NCBI RefSeq assembly: GCF_031457455.1
Contig: NZ_JAVDWU010000001.1
Location: forward strand, 434,001-498,000
Direction: 5' to 3'
From: Hydrogenophaga palleronii_A
GTDB taxonomy: Bacteria > Pseudomonadota > Gammaproteobacteria > Burkholderiales > Burkholderiaceae_C
DNA length: 64,000 nucleotides
The notes below the pieces were generated by a model, which worked only from the letters and a program-made list of their open reading frames with translations, was not told where the DNA came from and searched no databases. Both the position numbers and the translations under genes were made by a program. Below, in pieces: positions 1-8,927 of the stretch (positions are counted from its first letter, which is position 1; each line of letters opens with the position of its first letter).

Positions 1-1240
1 GTTGCTTGACCGTGTTCGACGGGATGCCGTGGCCCAGCGTGAGGCGCATGCACAGCAGGAAGCCTTGCAGATGCAGTTGCTGCAAAGCCAGAAGATCGAG
101 GCCTTGGGACGCTTTACCGGTGGCATTGCGCACGACTTCAACAATTCACTGGCCGCGATCTCGGGGTGGACAAAGATGGCCGTGGAAGATCTCGACTCGG
201 CACACCCCAGCCACGAAGCCTTGCAGCACGCGCTGAAAGCCACCCGGTACGCCGACGGGCTGATGCGCCAGTTGCTCGCCTACAGCCGCCAGTCGCCGCC
301 GCGCATGGAGCGGGTGCGCCTGAGCAGCTTGATCGAAGAAGTCCGTACGCTGGTGGCCTCCGGTTTGATACGCCGCAGCCAACTGGACATCCACCTGTTG
401 ACAGAGGACGACTGGGTGCAGGCCGATCCCACTCAGATGCAGCAGGTGCTGGTCAATCTGCTGATGAACGCTTCCGACGCCATGCAGGGCGAGGGCACCA
501 TCCACCTGACGCTCGATGCGTTTGATTTGCAAGCCGGCGCGCCGATTGCAAACCAACCCGAAACGGCAGGCCTGCCGGCAGGGCGCTATGTGTGTCTGCG
601 TGTGCGCGACGAAGGCCCCGGCATTCCGCCAGAGCACCTGCACAGGGTGTTTGACCCCTTCTTCACGACAAAAAAGGTGGGACGCGGCACCGGCCTGGGT
701 CTGTCGGTGGTGCACGGCATCATGTCGCGCCACGGTGGAGAAATCGGTGTGGCCAGCCCCCCTGGAGAAGGCGCATGCATGACCTTGTACCTGCCCGCAG
801 CAGAAGAAGCGCGCACGGGCACCCCTGTCCAGCATCAGTCCCCGCCCATGCAGAAGAGTCGTCATCTGCTGTTCGTGGACGACGATCAGCTCGTTCGCCA
901 TGCCTGGAGTCGCCTGCTCGAACGCCAGGGGTGGCAGGTCACCCGCGCACGTGATGGGGAAGAGGGCTGGAAGCTGTTCACACAGAGCCAGACCCGCTGG
1001 GACGTGGTGCTGACCGATCTGACCATGCCCCGCCTCAATGGCCTGGGTCTGGCTTCCCGCATTCGGGCCACCAGGAGCCCACCCCCCATCGTGCTCATGA
1101 GCGGCAATATCGGGACCGAAGAGCGCCTTGAGCTGCTGCGCACCAGCTTTGCAGCGGTGTTGCACAAACCCGTCGATGCGGCCGAGCTCGAAAGCGTGCT
1201 GCGCGAAGTTACCCAGGACCGCGCCACTGTCGTTGATTGA
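1..1240 (+). CDS. Hybrid sensor histidine kinase/response regulator, 5' end outside window
   Basis: The frame is open from the first bases and the true start lies upstream, so sensor domains are not visible. Visible order: a Gln-rich coiled-coil linker, then a HisKA H-box (GGIAHDFNN, His at visible residue 44). Next comes a HATPase with N-box (VNLLMNASDAM), G1 (DEGPGIP), F-box (FDPFFTTK) and G2 (GRGTGLGLS). The C-terminus is a receiver domain with acidic pocket VDDD, phosphoacceptor Asp339 in LTDLTMP and the conserved Lys in LHKPVD. This layout is that of ntrB-like hybrid kinases that autophosphorylate and pass phosphate to their own receiver. The signal and any downstream partner cannot be told. 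No operon partner follows within 400 bases. Confidence 0.93.
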   Translation, partial: LLDRVRRDAVAQREAHAQQEALQMQLLQSQKIEALGRFTGGIAHDFNNSLAAISGWTKMAVEDLDSAHPSHEALQHALKATRYADGLMRQLLAYSRQSPPRMERVRLSSLIEEVRTLVASGLIRRSQLDIHLLTEDDWVQADPTQMQQVLVNLLMNASDAMQGEGTIHLTLDAFDLQAGAPIANQPETAGLPAGRYVCLRVRDEGPGIPPEHLHRVFDPFFTTKKVGRGTGLGLSVVHGIMSRHGGEIGVASPPGEGACMTLYLPAAEEARTGTPVQHQSPPMQKSRHLLFVDDDQLVRHAWSRLLERQGWQVTRARDGEEGWKLFTQSQTRWDVVLTDLTMPRLNGLGLASRIRATRSPPPIVLMSGNIGTEERLELLRTSFAAVLHKPVDAAELESVLREVTQDRATVVD

Positions 1241-1501
1241 TGCAGAGCGTCTGGTGCGCCGAGTGCGCTGGCCTGTGGGCTGGTGGAGACGGGAGGCACC
1301 GGGCGCAAGGCGGAGCTCGGCGCAACGCGGCCGCTCCACTACAATGCGGGTTTTCCCTTGGCCTTGAGCATGCCGTCATGGCCCATGCCGCCCCATCGCG
1401 CCACACGGAGCCACCCTTGTAAAACCTTCAACCCGACCGTTTCGTTTGTCGTTCCGCGCCTTGCCCTTGCCTGCATTGCTGCGTGGCCGATCTGACTCGG
1501 T
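1241..1501. other. Intergenic stretch with no recognisable gene
   Basis: This lies between the hybrid kinase stop and the SulP leader. I see no convincing ORF. A TACAAT -10-like hexamer sits near 1338 without a good -35. Short GC-rich runs are present but no intrinsic terminator with a T tract. Confidence 0.5.
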
Positions 1502-1558
1502 ATACGGGTGAATTGCCTGCTGTCACCACCGGCAGCCCAGGCAACACGGGGTTCGTAT
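1502..1558 (+). promoter_or_regulatory. Possible structured 5' leader of the SulP gene
   Basis: Nested inverted repeats lie about 95 bases upstream of the SulP start. The outer stem is ATACG (1502-1506) with CGTAT (1554-1558). The inner stem is TTGCCTG (1513-1519) with CAGGCAA (1538-1544), holding a further CTG/CAG pair. The fold is seen in sequence only and matches no riboswitch class I know. It could be regulatory or chance. Confidence 0.3.
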
Positions 1559-1650
1559 GCACGGCTCGTGAAACCTCCGCGTTTCAATCCTCTTCGTCCC
1601 CATCTCCATCTTATTGACAGCCCGCCGAGCTCTCTTTTCGGCGGTGCGGA

Positions 1651-3138
1651 GTGTTTGAATTGATCAAGAATTTCCGACAGGACTGGTTGTCCAATGTCCG
1701 CAACGACTTGCTCGCCGGCCTCGTGGTTGCACTGGCGCTGATCCCCGAGGCCATTGCCTTTTCCATCATTGCGGGTGTGGACCCCAAGGTGGGCCTGTAT
1801 GCCTCGTTCTGCATTGCAGTAGTGATTGCCTTCACCGGCGGGCGCCCGGGCATGATTTCCGCCGCCACCGGGGCCATGGCGTTGGTGATGGTCACCCTGG
1901 TCAAAGACCACGGTCTGCAGTACCTGCTGGCGGCCACGGTGCTCACCGGCGTGCTGCAGATCATTGCCGGGTGGGTGCGCCTGGGCGTCCTGATGCGCTT
2001 TGTGTCCCGCTCGGTGGTCACTGGCTTTGTCAATGCATTGGCGATCCTGATCTTCATGGCGCAGTTGCCCGAGCTCACCAACGTCACCTGGCACGTGTAC
2101 GCCATGACGGCTGCAGGCCTGACCATCATCTATGGTTTGCCCTACATCACCAAGGCCGTGCCCTCGCCGCTGGTGACCATCGTCGTGCTGACCGGTGTGG
2201 CCATTTTCATGGACCTGGACATCCGCACTGTGGGCGACATGGGCGAGCTGCCCGACAGCCTGCCGTTTTTCCTGATCCCGGACATCCCGCTCACTTTCGA
2301 AACGCTGCAGATCATCCTTCCCTACTCGCTCACGCTGATGGTGGTGGGTTTGCTGGAATCGCTCATGACCGCCACGATCGTGGACGACCTGACCGACACC
2401 AAGAGCGACAAGAACCGCGAATGCGTGGGGCAGGGCGTGGCCAACATCACCAGCGGCTTCATCGGTGGTATGGCCGGCTGCGCCATGATTGGCCAATCCA
2501 TCATCAACATCAAATCGGGTGGTCGCGGTCGCCTTTCGACCTTGTCGGCGGGTATCTTCCTGTTGCTGATGGTGGTGTTCCTGGGTGACTGGGTGGGCAA
2601 GATTCCCATGGCCGCGCTGGTGGCGGTGATGATCATGGTGTCCATCGGCACCTTCAATTGGAGCTCCATCCGCAACCTGCGCGATCACCCCAGGAGTTCC
2701 AGCTTCGTGATGATCGCCACCGTTGCGGTCACGGTGGCCACGCACGATCTGGCCAAAGGCGTGCTCACCGGCGTGTTGCTCTCTGGCTTTTTCTTTGCCC
2801 ACAAGGTCGGTCAGATCCTGCGTGTGCGGTCGCTGTCTGAGGCCGAAGGCCGCACCCGCACCTACACCATCCTGGGCCAGGTGTTCTTCGCTTCAGCCGA
2901 TCGGTTCATTGCCTCGTTCGACTTCAAGGAAGTGATTGAAAAGGTGCGCATCGACGTGAGCCGCGCGCACTTCTGGGACATCACCGCCATCGGTGCGCTC
3001 GACAAGGTGGTGCTCAAGTTCCGCCGCGAGGGCACGGAAGTCGAGGTGATCGGCCTCAACGAAGCCAGTGCCACCATGGTCGATCGATTTGCGGTGCACG
3101 ACAAGGATGGCGCAGACAACATGCTGATAGGCCACTGA
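1651..3138 (+). CDS. SulP-family anion transporter with C-terminal STAS domain
   Basis: 495 aa inner-membrane protein. The N-terminal part (about residues 1-390) is a run of hydrophobic helices with the SulP-typical opening (NDLLAGLVVALALIPEAIAF) and a conserved GGRPGMISAATGA stretch. Residues about 400-490 are soluble and resemble a STAS domain (SRAHFWDITAIGALDKV). The family moves sulfate, bicarbonate or dicarboxylates, usually with Na+ or H+. The substrate cannot be read here. The start is GTG at 1651 with only a weak GCGGA upstream. A universal-stress protein follows 16 bases later, a pairing known for several SulP genes that suggests co-transcription. Confidence 0.93.
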   Translation: MFELIKNFRQDWLSNVRNDLLAGLVVALALIPEAIAFSIIAGVDPKVGLYASFCIAVVIAFTGGRPGMISAATGAMALVMVTLVKDHGLQYLLAATVLTGVLQIIAGWVRLGVLMRFVSRSVVTGFVNALAILIFMAQLPELTNVTWHVYAMTAAGLTIIYGLPYITKAVPSPLVTIVVLTGVAIFMDLDIRTVGDMGELPDSLPFFLIPDIPLTFETLQIILPYSLTLMVVGLLESLMTATIVDDLTDTKSDKNRECVGQGVANITSGFIGGMAGCAMIGQSIINIKSGGRGRLSTLSAGIFLLLMVVFLGDWVGKIPMAALVAVMIMVSIGTFNWSSIRNLRDHPRSSSFVMIATVAVTVATHDLAKGVLTGVLLSGFFFAHKVGQILRVRSLSEAEGRTRTYTILGQVFFASADRFIASFDFKEVIEKVRIDVSRAHFWDITAIGALDKVVLKFRREGTEVEVIGLNEASATMVDRFAVHDKDGADNMLIGH

Positions 3139-3154
3139 TCCGGGAGACGAAAAC

Positions 3155-4018
3155 ATGACACGAGACCTCAAAGTCCTCGCCTGTGTCGACCAGTCGGCCT
3201 ACGCCAATCACGTGGCCGACTACGCCGTCTGGGCCGCATTGCGCATGAATGCCCCGCTGGAGTTCCTGCACGTGATCGATCGCCACGCGCCTGTGGGTGC
3301 CGGTCAGGATCACAGCGGCTCCATCGGTGCCAACGCCCAGGAAAATCTGCTCTCGCAGCTCTCTACCGAGGACGAAGTCCGGAGCCGCGCGGCGCGCGAC
3401 AGCGGGCGCATCTTCCTCAACACACTGCGCGAACGCGCACTGGCGGCTGGCGTGTCCACTGTGGACACGCGTCAGCGCCATGGCGACCTGGAAGAGACGC
3501 TGACCGAACAGCAGAACGACGTGCGGCTGTTTGTGCTGGGCCGCAGAGGAGCCTCGGCCGACAACACCCAGCGCGACCTGGGGCGCCATGTCGAATGGGT
3601 GGTGCGTGCTTTGCAGCGGCCGATTCTGGTGGTGACCGAGGGCTTCAAGGCGCCCGAGCGGGTGCTGATAGCCTTCGATGGCAGCAGCATCACGCGCAAG
3701 GGTGTGGAGATGGTGGCAGCAAGTCCATTGTTTCAAGGCCTGCCCATTCACATTGTGATGGCCGGCAAGCCCGGCCAGGATGCTCCCAAACAGATGGAGT
3801 GGGCCCGCAACAAGCTCGAAGCCGCCGGCTTTGGCGTGGTGACCGAGATCGTGCCGGGCGATCCAGAGACCGTGATCGGCGCAACCGTGCGCAGCAAGGG
3901 CATCGACCTGTTGATGATGGGTGCCTACACGCACTCGCCGTTGCGCAGCCTGGTCATGGGCAGCAAGACCACCGATCTGCTGCGCGTGGCGCGAATTCCG
4001 ACGCTGCTGCTGCGCTGA
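3155..4018 (+). CDS. Tandem universal stress protein (UspA family)
   Basis: 287 aa, about twice the length of a single Usp domain, so two fused Usp folds. Each half has the Rossmann-like opening (KVLACVDQS near residue 6 and RVLIAFDGSS near residue 169). The C-terminal half ends with a nucleotide-loop-like LLMMGAYTHSPLRSLVMGS. It is cytoplasmic, and members bind ATP or sense stress. The start ATG at 3155 is preceded by a purine-rich GGGAGACGAAAAC. It lies directly behind the SulP gene and probably belongs to its transcript, perhaps modulating the transporter (inference). Confidence 0.92.
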   Translation: MTRDLKVLACVDQSAYANHVADYAVWAALRMNAPLEFLHVIDRHAPVGAGQDHSGSIGANAQENLLSQLSTEDEVRSRAARDSGRIFLNTLRERALAAGVSTVDTRQRHGDLEETLTEQQNDVRLFVLGRRGASADNTQRDLGRHVEWVVRALQRPILVVTEGFKAPERVLIAFDGSSITRKGVEMVAASPLFQGLPIHIVMAGKPGQDAPKQMEWARNKLEAAGFGVVTEIVPGDPETVIGATVRSKGIDLLMMGAYTHSPLRSLVMGSKTTDLLRVARIPTLLLR

Positions 4019-4057
4019 AAGGGCGGGGGGCAGGCCTGGTGCTCCTGCAGCCCGTCG

Positions 4058-4981
4058 TCAGTCCTGCGGCCGAAGCCCAATGATCAACGACGAAGGCACA
4101 CGACCATCGGTGTCGCGCGGCAGCGTGCCCGTGCGCTCGATGGCGCGCAGGGCGGCATCGTCCCAGGCCTTGTTGCCGCTGCTCTTGACCAGACGGCTCG
4201 ATGTGATGGTGCCATCGGGCAGCGTGCGGATTTCGATTTCCGCACGCGGGTTGCCGGGCGCCGGTTCGGTGAAGAGCACATTGGGCTTGATGGTGGCCGC
4301 CACGCGGCCGGCGTAACCAGGGGAGGGTCCGCTGGATTGTTGTGCCGTGCCGGTGGCCTGGGGGCCGCCGCTTGCGCCAGCCTGTCCCATCATGCGGCGG
4401 ATCTGATCCTGGCGGGCGCGCTCCTGCGCCGCCGCCTGCTCTTTCTGCGCCTCCGCCTGCTTGCGCGCATGCTCGCGTTTGGCGGCCTCTTCCTTGGCCT
4501 GCTTTTCCTTGCGTTCCTTATCTGCCTTGGCGCGCTTCTCTGCTTCCGCCTTGGCCTCGACCGCTTTCTTGGCATCCTCGGCCTTCTTGGCATCCGCAGC
4601 CTTCTTCGCTGCAGCCTCGCGCTCCCGCTTTTCTGCCTCCGCCTTTTTCTTGGCCCGTTCCACCGCGATCTGAGCCTCATTCGGGGCGGGCGGCGCTGGC
4701 GGAGGTGGCGCAGGCGCGGGGGACGGCTCTGGAGGGGGAGCCGGTTCAGGCTCGGGTTTGGGTTCGGGTGGGGGCGGCACAGCGCGTGGCGCTGCCTGTT
4801 GCGGCAGGCGCGACCAGATCTCAGCCTCGAAGGTGGCGGTCGGGTCGTCGTGCTTCCAGTTCACGCCCCAGGTCAGGGCCGCAATCAGCAAAGCATGAAC
4901 CACCAGGGCAAGGCCCATGGGGCCCAGCCAGCGGCCGGCGCGGGGGGGAGCGAGGTCGAGATGGTCGGCGGTCGATTGCAT
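4058..4981 (-). CDS. tolA: TolA, periplasm-spanning protein of the Tol-Pal system
   Basis: 307 aa. The order is classic: a short cytoplasmic N-terminus, one membrane helix (about residues 22-40), a Pro/Glu-Pro stretch, then a long Ala/Lys/Glu helix (about residues 100-190). A C-terminal TonB/TolA domain (about residues 220-307; AEIEIRTLPDGTITSSRLV) follows. TolA links the TolQR motor to TolB/Pal for outer-membrane constriction at division. The start lies 3 bases behind the tolR stop, so the pair is translationally close. tolB and pal are not in this window, unlike the common tolQRAB-pal order. Confidence 0.95.
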   Translation of the reverse strand: MQSTADHLDLAPPRAGRWLGPMGLALVVHALLIAALTWGVNWKHDDPTATFEAEIWSRLPQQAAPRAVPPPPEPKPEPEPAPPPEPSPAPAPPPPAPPAPNEAQIAVERAKKKAEAEKREREAAAKKAADAKKAEDAKKAVEAKAEAEKRAKADKERKEKQAKEEAAKREHARKQAEAQKEQAAAQERARQDQIRRMMGQAGASGGPQATGTAQQSSGPSPGYAGRVAATIKPNVLFTEPAPGNPRAEIEIRTLPDGTITSSRLVKSSGNKAWDDAALRAIERTGTLPRDTDGRVPSSLIIGLRPQD

Positions 4982-4984
4982 GGA

Positions 4985-5425
4985 TTAGCGAGAACTCTGA
5001 ACCGACAGACCCACGCGCTCGATGCCGGCGCGCTGCAGGGCGTCCATGACCTTGACCACCGCTTCGTATTTCACGTTCTTGTCGGCGCTGATCACCACGG
5101 GTGCGGGCGCTGTACCTTCTGGCGCCGTACCTTGCAGCTGACTCACACGCTCGACCAGTTGACTCATGGGTACATCCTGGCCTTCACCTTTGGTGCTGCC
5201 TTCGCGCACTTTCAGCTGTTCGTCCTTGTCGATCACCACCTGCACGAAGTGCTCGGGCTGACGCGCAGCCTGGCCCACGGTGGGCAGTTCGATCTGGCTC
5301 GGCGTGATGAGCGGGGCGGTCACCATGAAGATGATCAACAGCACCAGCATCACGTCAATGAAGGGCACCATGTTGATTTCGTTGATGGTGCGGCGACCAC
5401 GTCCGCGGGATGACACGGCTGGCAT
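4985..5425 (-). CDS. tolR: TolR, ExbD/TolR-family motor component
   Basis: 146 aa with a single N-terminal membrane helix carrying the essential proton-path Asp in NMVPFIDVMLVLL (about residue 24), then a periplasmic domain. It works with TolQ to use the proton motive force and energise TolA. The start lies 2 bases after the tolQ stop. Length and helix position are normal for TolR. Confidence 0.95.
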   Translation of the reverse strand: MPAVSSRGRGRRTINEINMVPFIDVMLVLLIIFMVTAPLITPSQIELPTVGQAARQPEHFVQVVIDKDEQLKVREGSTKGEGQDVPMSQLVERVSQLQGTAPEGTAPAPVVISADKNVKYEAVVKVMDALQRAGIERVGLSVQSSR

Positions 5426-5427
5426 GT

Positions 5428-6132
5428 TCAGTGTCCCGAGGCGGTTTGGGGAGGCGTGTGCACGCCCAGGTTGCGCTGCAGGATGTTGGAGAACTCTTCC
5501 ATGAAGGTCTCCATGGCATTGGCCACCCTGTCGATATCGTGCGCAAAACGGTTGTAGGCCACCACCGCCGGGATGGCCGCAAACAGGCCAATGGCGGTGG
5601 CCACCAGTGCTTCCGCGATGCCGGGTGCGACGCTGGCCAGCGTGACCTGGGCCATGGCCGCCAGACCGGTGAAGGCATGCATGATGCCCCAGACGGTACC
5701 GAACAGGCCCACGTAAGGTGCCACCGACCCCACCGTACCCAGGAAGGACAGGTTGGTCTCCAGCGCGTCGAGTTCACGCTGGAAGCTGGCGCGCATGGCA
5801 CGGCGGGCGCCGTCGAGCAAGGTGACGCCATCGGTGATCTTGCGTTCACGCAGCTTCTGGTATTCGCGCATGCCGCTGGCGAAAATGCGCTCCATGGGGC
5901 CACCGTGACGCGCACTTTGCGCCGCTGCCGCATACAGGTCGTTGAGGTTGGTGCCTGACCAGAATTCGCGCTCGAAGCCCTCGTTGTGATTCTTGACGCG
6001 CTTGATTGCGAAGATTTTTCGGAAGATCGCTGCCCAGCTGACGATCGACATGACGATCAGCAGCAGCACCACCGCCTGCACCACCCAGCTGGCGTTGAGC
6101 ATCAATTGAACAATCGAGAGGTCTTGGGTCAT
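5428..6132 (-). CDS. tolQ: TolQ, MotA/TolQ/ExbB proton channel subunit
   Basis: 234 aa from the ATG at 6132 (MTQDLSIVQLML). A longer open frame runs upstream, but those residues look non-coding and overlap the ybgC side. Three membrane helices are visible: near the N-terminus (VVQAVVLLLIVMSIVSW) and two around residues 130-205 flanking the conserved GTVWGIMHAF region. It forms the inner-membrane channel with TolR. The order ybgC-tolQ-tolR-tolA is the conserved proteobacterial one. Confidence 0.95.
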   Translation of the reverse strand: MTQDLSIVQLMLNASWVVQAVVLLLIVMSIVSWAAIFRKIFAIKRVKNHNEGFEREFWSGTNLNDLYAAAAQSARHGGPMERIFASGMREYQKLRERKITDGVTLLDGARRAMRASFQRELDALETNLSFLGTVGSVAPYVGLFGTVWGIMHAFTGLAAMAQVTLASVAPGIAEALVATAIGLFAAIPAVVAYNRFAHDIDRVANAMETFMEEFSNILQRNLGVHTPPQTASGH

Positions 6133-6182
6133 GGGCTTCGGAGTGAGAAGTCTGGAAAAGGTTTCGTCTGGCCGAACGGGAT

Positions 6183-6647
6183 TCAGAAGCTGATGCCGAG
6201 GGCGTTCAGCACAGACGCGGGAATTCGTTGGGGGCGCAGGGTCGCTGCATCGACCCAGCCGATCCGTATGGTGCCAGAGCACAACAACACCAGATCTGCT
6301 TGCGCCGAATCGGTGGGCACCCGGGTCGATGGCGTCTGGCAGTGCGCGGACTGCCCGATTGTGAGCGACGCGCGCCCCGCTTCCAGCACACGCGCTGTAA
6401 CCAGAAGAAAATCATCCAGCCGCGCTGGGCGCTGGTAACGCACCTGCGTGTCGGTCACCACGAACATGCCGCCGATTTCGTCCCGTAGGCGCTGTTGCTC
6501 AATGCCCAGATGCCTGAGCCATTCCGTGCGCGCGCGCTCGAAGAACTTCAGGTAGTTGGCGTAAAAAACGATGCCGCCGGCGTCGGTGTCTTCCCAGTAG
6601 ACGCGGACGGGCCACTGAAAGCCACCCAGCTCGTCTGCCGCGTTCAC
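6183..6647 (-). CDS. ybgC: YbgC, Tol-Pal-associated hot-dog acyl-CoA thioesterase
   Basis: 154 aa. It carries the 4-hydroxybenzoyl-CoA thioesterase signature VYWEDTDAGGIVFYANYLKF (about residues 16-35) with the catalytic Asp in EDTDAGG. It hydrolyses short- or medium-chain acyl-CoA or acyl-ACP in the cytoplasm and is linked to phospholipid metabolism by the Tol machinery. Its start overlaps the stop of the upstream aminotransferase by 4 bases (6644-6647), so translation is likely coupled. Confidence 0.93.
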   Translation of the reverse strand: MNAADELGGFQWPVRVYWEDTDAGGIVFYANYLKFFERARTEWLRHLGIEQQRLRDEIGGMFVVTDTQVRYQRPARLDDFLLVTARVLEAGRASLTIGQSAHCQTPSTRVPTDSAQADLVLLCSGTIRIGWVDAATLRPQRIPASVLNALGISF

Positions 6648-7876
6648 AGCGCCTGCTCCATGCGTTCAATCGCCTCTTGCAATTGCGGCATCGAACTGGC
6701 GGTGGAAAACCGCAGGTAACGCCAGGGCTCTGCACTGCCAAAGTCGCGACCCGGTGTGGCTGCGATCTGGCAGCGTTTCATCAATTCAAAGGCCAGCGCC
6801 CAACTGCCCCCTTCATCCGGGCGTTCGCCGTGTGGGGGGATGTCCCATCGGTCGCACCACTGGCGCACGTCGGCCCAGGCATAGAAGGCACCATCCGGCA
6901 TCACGGGCACGGTCAGCCCCAGGCGATTGAGTTCGGGAATGAAAAAATCCCGGCGGGCCTTGAATTCGGCACGGCGTCGCTCGTATTCCGCCAGGCTCTC
7001 CGGCGCAAAGCAGGCCAGCGCCGCATGTTGGGCAATCGTGCTGGCGCAGATGAACAGGTTCTGCGCCAGCCGTTCCACCGCATGCACCAGCGCGGGGGGC
7101 ACCACCAACCAGCCCAGGCGCCAGCCGGTCATGTTGAAGTATTTGGAGAAGCTGTTGATGCTGATGATGTCTTCGCCCAGATCGGTGCCGTCGGCGCCGC
7201 GCAGGCCCAGTGCACTGTGACCATAGGCATCGTCGAAACTGAGCCCGAGGTAGATCTCGTCGACCATCGTCACGCCGCCCTTGCTGCGAACCCACTGCGC
7301 GATGCGTGCCAGTTCTTCACGGCCGATGGACGTGCCTGTCGGGTTGGACGGTGAAGCGAGCAGAACTCCCCGGGTGGCCTCTCCCCAGGCCGCTTCGACC
7401 TGGGCGGCACTGAGCTGGAAGCGGTTCTCCGGCCCTGACGGAATCAGCACCGCGCGTCCCTCGGCGGCCTGCACAAACTGGCGGTTGCAGGGATAGCTCG
7501 GGTCCGGCATCAGTACTTCGTCGCCTGCCTCGATCAAGGTGAGACAGGCCAGTTGCAAGGCAGCTGAGGCACCCGCCGTGACGATGATGCGCTGCGGGTC
7601 GATGTCCAGCCCAAAGCGCGAAGCGTACCAGCCGCTGATGGCCTCCCTCAACGCGGGCAGGCCCGTGGCCTGGGTGTACTGGCTGTGGCCCGCCTGGATG
7701 GCTCGCTGGGCAGCGGCTTGTACCAGCGGTGGCGCGGTGAAATCCGGCTCACCGATGTTGAGGTACAGCATGGAGCGGTCACCGGGCCGTAATTCGGCCG
7801 CCTGGGCCGCAGCGGCCTTGGCCAGTTCCATCACGTAAAAGGGTTCGACGCGCTGAGCCCGTCGGGAAATCTTCAT
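6644..7876 (-). CDS. Class I/II pyridoxal-phosphate aminotransferase
   Basis: 410 aa cytoplasmic enzyme of the fold-type I aspartate aminotransferase family. Visible motifs are the substrate loop LNIGEPDF (residues 38-45), SPSNPTG (about 185-191), VDEIYLGL, the Schiff-base Lys245 in NSFSKYFNMTGWRLGW, and a C-terminal Arg in RYLRFS. Substrate cannot be decided; relatives act on aspartate, alanine or aromatic amino acids. It sits between nusB (18 bases) and ybgC (4-base overlap), inside the rib-nusB-tol run. Confidence 0.9.
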   Translation of the reverse strand: MKISRRAQRVEPFYVMELAKAAAAQAAELRPGDRSMLYLNIGEPDFTAPPLVQAAAQRAIQAGHSQYTQATGLPALREAISGWYASRFGLDIDPQRIIVTAGASAALQLACLTLIEAGDEVLMPDPSYPCNRQFVQAAEGRAVLIPSGPENRFQLSAAQVEAAWGEATRGVLLASPSNPTGTSIGREELARIAQWVRSKGGVTMVDEIYLGLSFDDAYGHSALGLRGADGTDLGEDIISINSFSKYFNMTGWRLGWLVVPPALVHAVERLAQNLFICASTIAQHAALACFAPESLAEYERRRAEFKARRDFFIPELNRLGLTVPVMPDGAFYAWADVRQWCDRWDIPPHGERPDEGGSWALAFELMKRCQIAATPGRDFGSAEPWRYLRFSTASSMPQLQEAIERMEQAL

Positions 7877-7894
7877 GGCTTGGTCCCGAGCGCG

Positions 7895-8422
7895 TCAGGA
7901 CGCTTCATCGCCCGAGCGGATGGCCGGGCCTTTGCGTGTACCTGTTTTTGCGGGTGCAGCTGCGACTTCCACGGGCCGCAACTGGGCGGCCAACTGGTGC
8001 AGCACGCCATTGACGTACTTGTGGCCATCGGTGCCGCCAAAGGACTTGGCGAGTTCAATGCACTCGTTGAGCACCACGCGCCAGGGCACGTCCAGGCAAT
8101 GCTGGAACTCGTACACACCGATCCACAGCACGGCGTGCTCGATCGGCGAGATTTCGGCCATGGGCCGGTCCAGCAGCGGCGCAATCAGCACGTCTTGTGC
8201 AGAAGCGCCGGCAATGCAGCCGTGCAACAGCGCGTCGTAGTGCACGCTGTCTGCCTTGTGGAAGCCGCTGAGATCGCGGGTGAACGCGTCGATGTCGCCC
8301 GCGTCGTTGCGGCCGACCAGGTGCTGGTACAGCGCCTGGAGGGCGAATTCGCGTGCGCGGGTGCGGGCCGACTTGTCGGCCGCCTTGCGGGCCTTGGGGG
8401 GCGTGGTGGGAGCGTCAGTCAT
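7895..8422 (-). CDS. nusB: NusB transcription antitermination factor
   Basis: 175 aa from ATG at 8422 (MTDAPTTPPKARK). The open frame continues upstream into ribH but this start follows ribH by only 4 bases. It is all-helical, with the family opening ARTRAREFALQALYQHLVG and the conserved SPIEHAVLWIGVYEF plus a GGTDGHKYVNGVLHQL C-terminal helix. It binds boxA RNA with NusE in rRNA antitermination. The long Ala/Lys N-terminal tail and a charged C-terminal tail are common in betaproteobacteria. Confidence 0.95.
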   Translation of the reverse strand: MTDAPTTPPKARKAADKSARTRAREFALQALYQHLVGRNDAGDIDAFTRDLSGFHKADSVHYDALLHGCIAGASAQDVLIAPLLDRPMAEISPIEHAVLWIGVYEFQHCLDVPWRVVLNECIELAKSFGGTDGHKYVNGVLHQLAAQLRPVEVAAAPAKTGTRKGPAIRSGDEAS

Positions 8423-8426
8423 CGTC

Positions 8427-8891
8427 TCAGGCAATCTGTTCAAGCAAGTGCGCCATCTCAACCGCGACGCGGGCCGCATCGCGGCCCTTGTCCACCTGGC
8501 GCGCAACGGCCTGTTCCATGTTCTCGGTGGTGAGAATGGCATTGGCGATCGGGATCTGGTAGTCCAGCGACAGGCGCGTCACGCCGGCCCCGGATTCGTT
8601 GGCCACCAGCTCGAAGTGGTAGGTCTCACCGCGGATGATGCAGCCCAAGGCGATCAGCGCGTCGAAGTCGTCGCGCTCTGCCAGAGCCTGCAGGGCCACC
8701 GGCACTTCGAGGGCGCCAGGGACCTTCACATGCGTGATGTTCTTTTCCTGCACGCCCATGGCCAGCAGCTCGTCATGGCAGGCTTCGAACAGGGCGTCGG
8801 TGATGGATTCATTGAAGCGGGCCTGCACGATGCCCACGGCGATTTTTTTGCCGTCGAGGGGGTCTGTGCTGCCTTTGTCTGCGCCAAACAT
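8427..8891 (-). CDS. ribH: 6,7-dimethyl-8-ribityllumazine synthase
   Basis: 154 aa, normal for the icosahedral lumazine synthase. Motifs are IVQARFNESITDAL near the N-terminus, HVKVPGALEVPVAL (about 54-67), ALGCIIRGETYHFELV (about 80-95) and the substrate-binding LTTENMEQA. It condenses 3,4-dihydroxy-2-butanone 4-phosphate with the ribitylaminouracil to give lumazine, the penultimate riboflavin step. It sits between ribBX and nusB, and ribH-nusB adjacency is widespread. Confidence 0.96.
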   Translation of the reverse strand: MFGADKGSTDPLDGKKIAVGIVQARFNESITDALFEACHDELLAMGVQEKNITHVKVPGALEVPVALQALAERDDFDALIALGCIIRGETYHFELVANESGAGVTRLSLDYQIPIANAILTTENMEQAVARQVDKGRDAARVAVEMAHLLEQIA

Positions 8892-8927
8892 GTGGAATTC
8901 CGTTTCTATTTTTTGTTGATGACCGAA

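Noticed and set aside
1339..2802. 487-codon minus-strand frame opposite the SulP gene
   Set aside because: Product is almost entirely His, Gln, Asp and Gly, the usual complement of a membrane-protein gene in GC-rich DNA.
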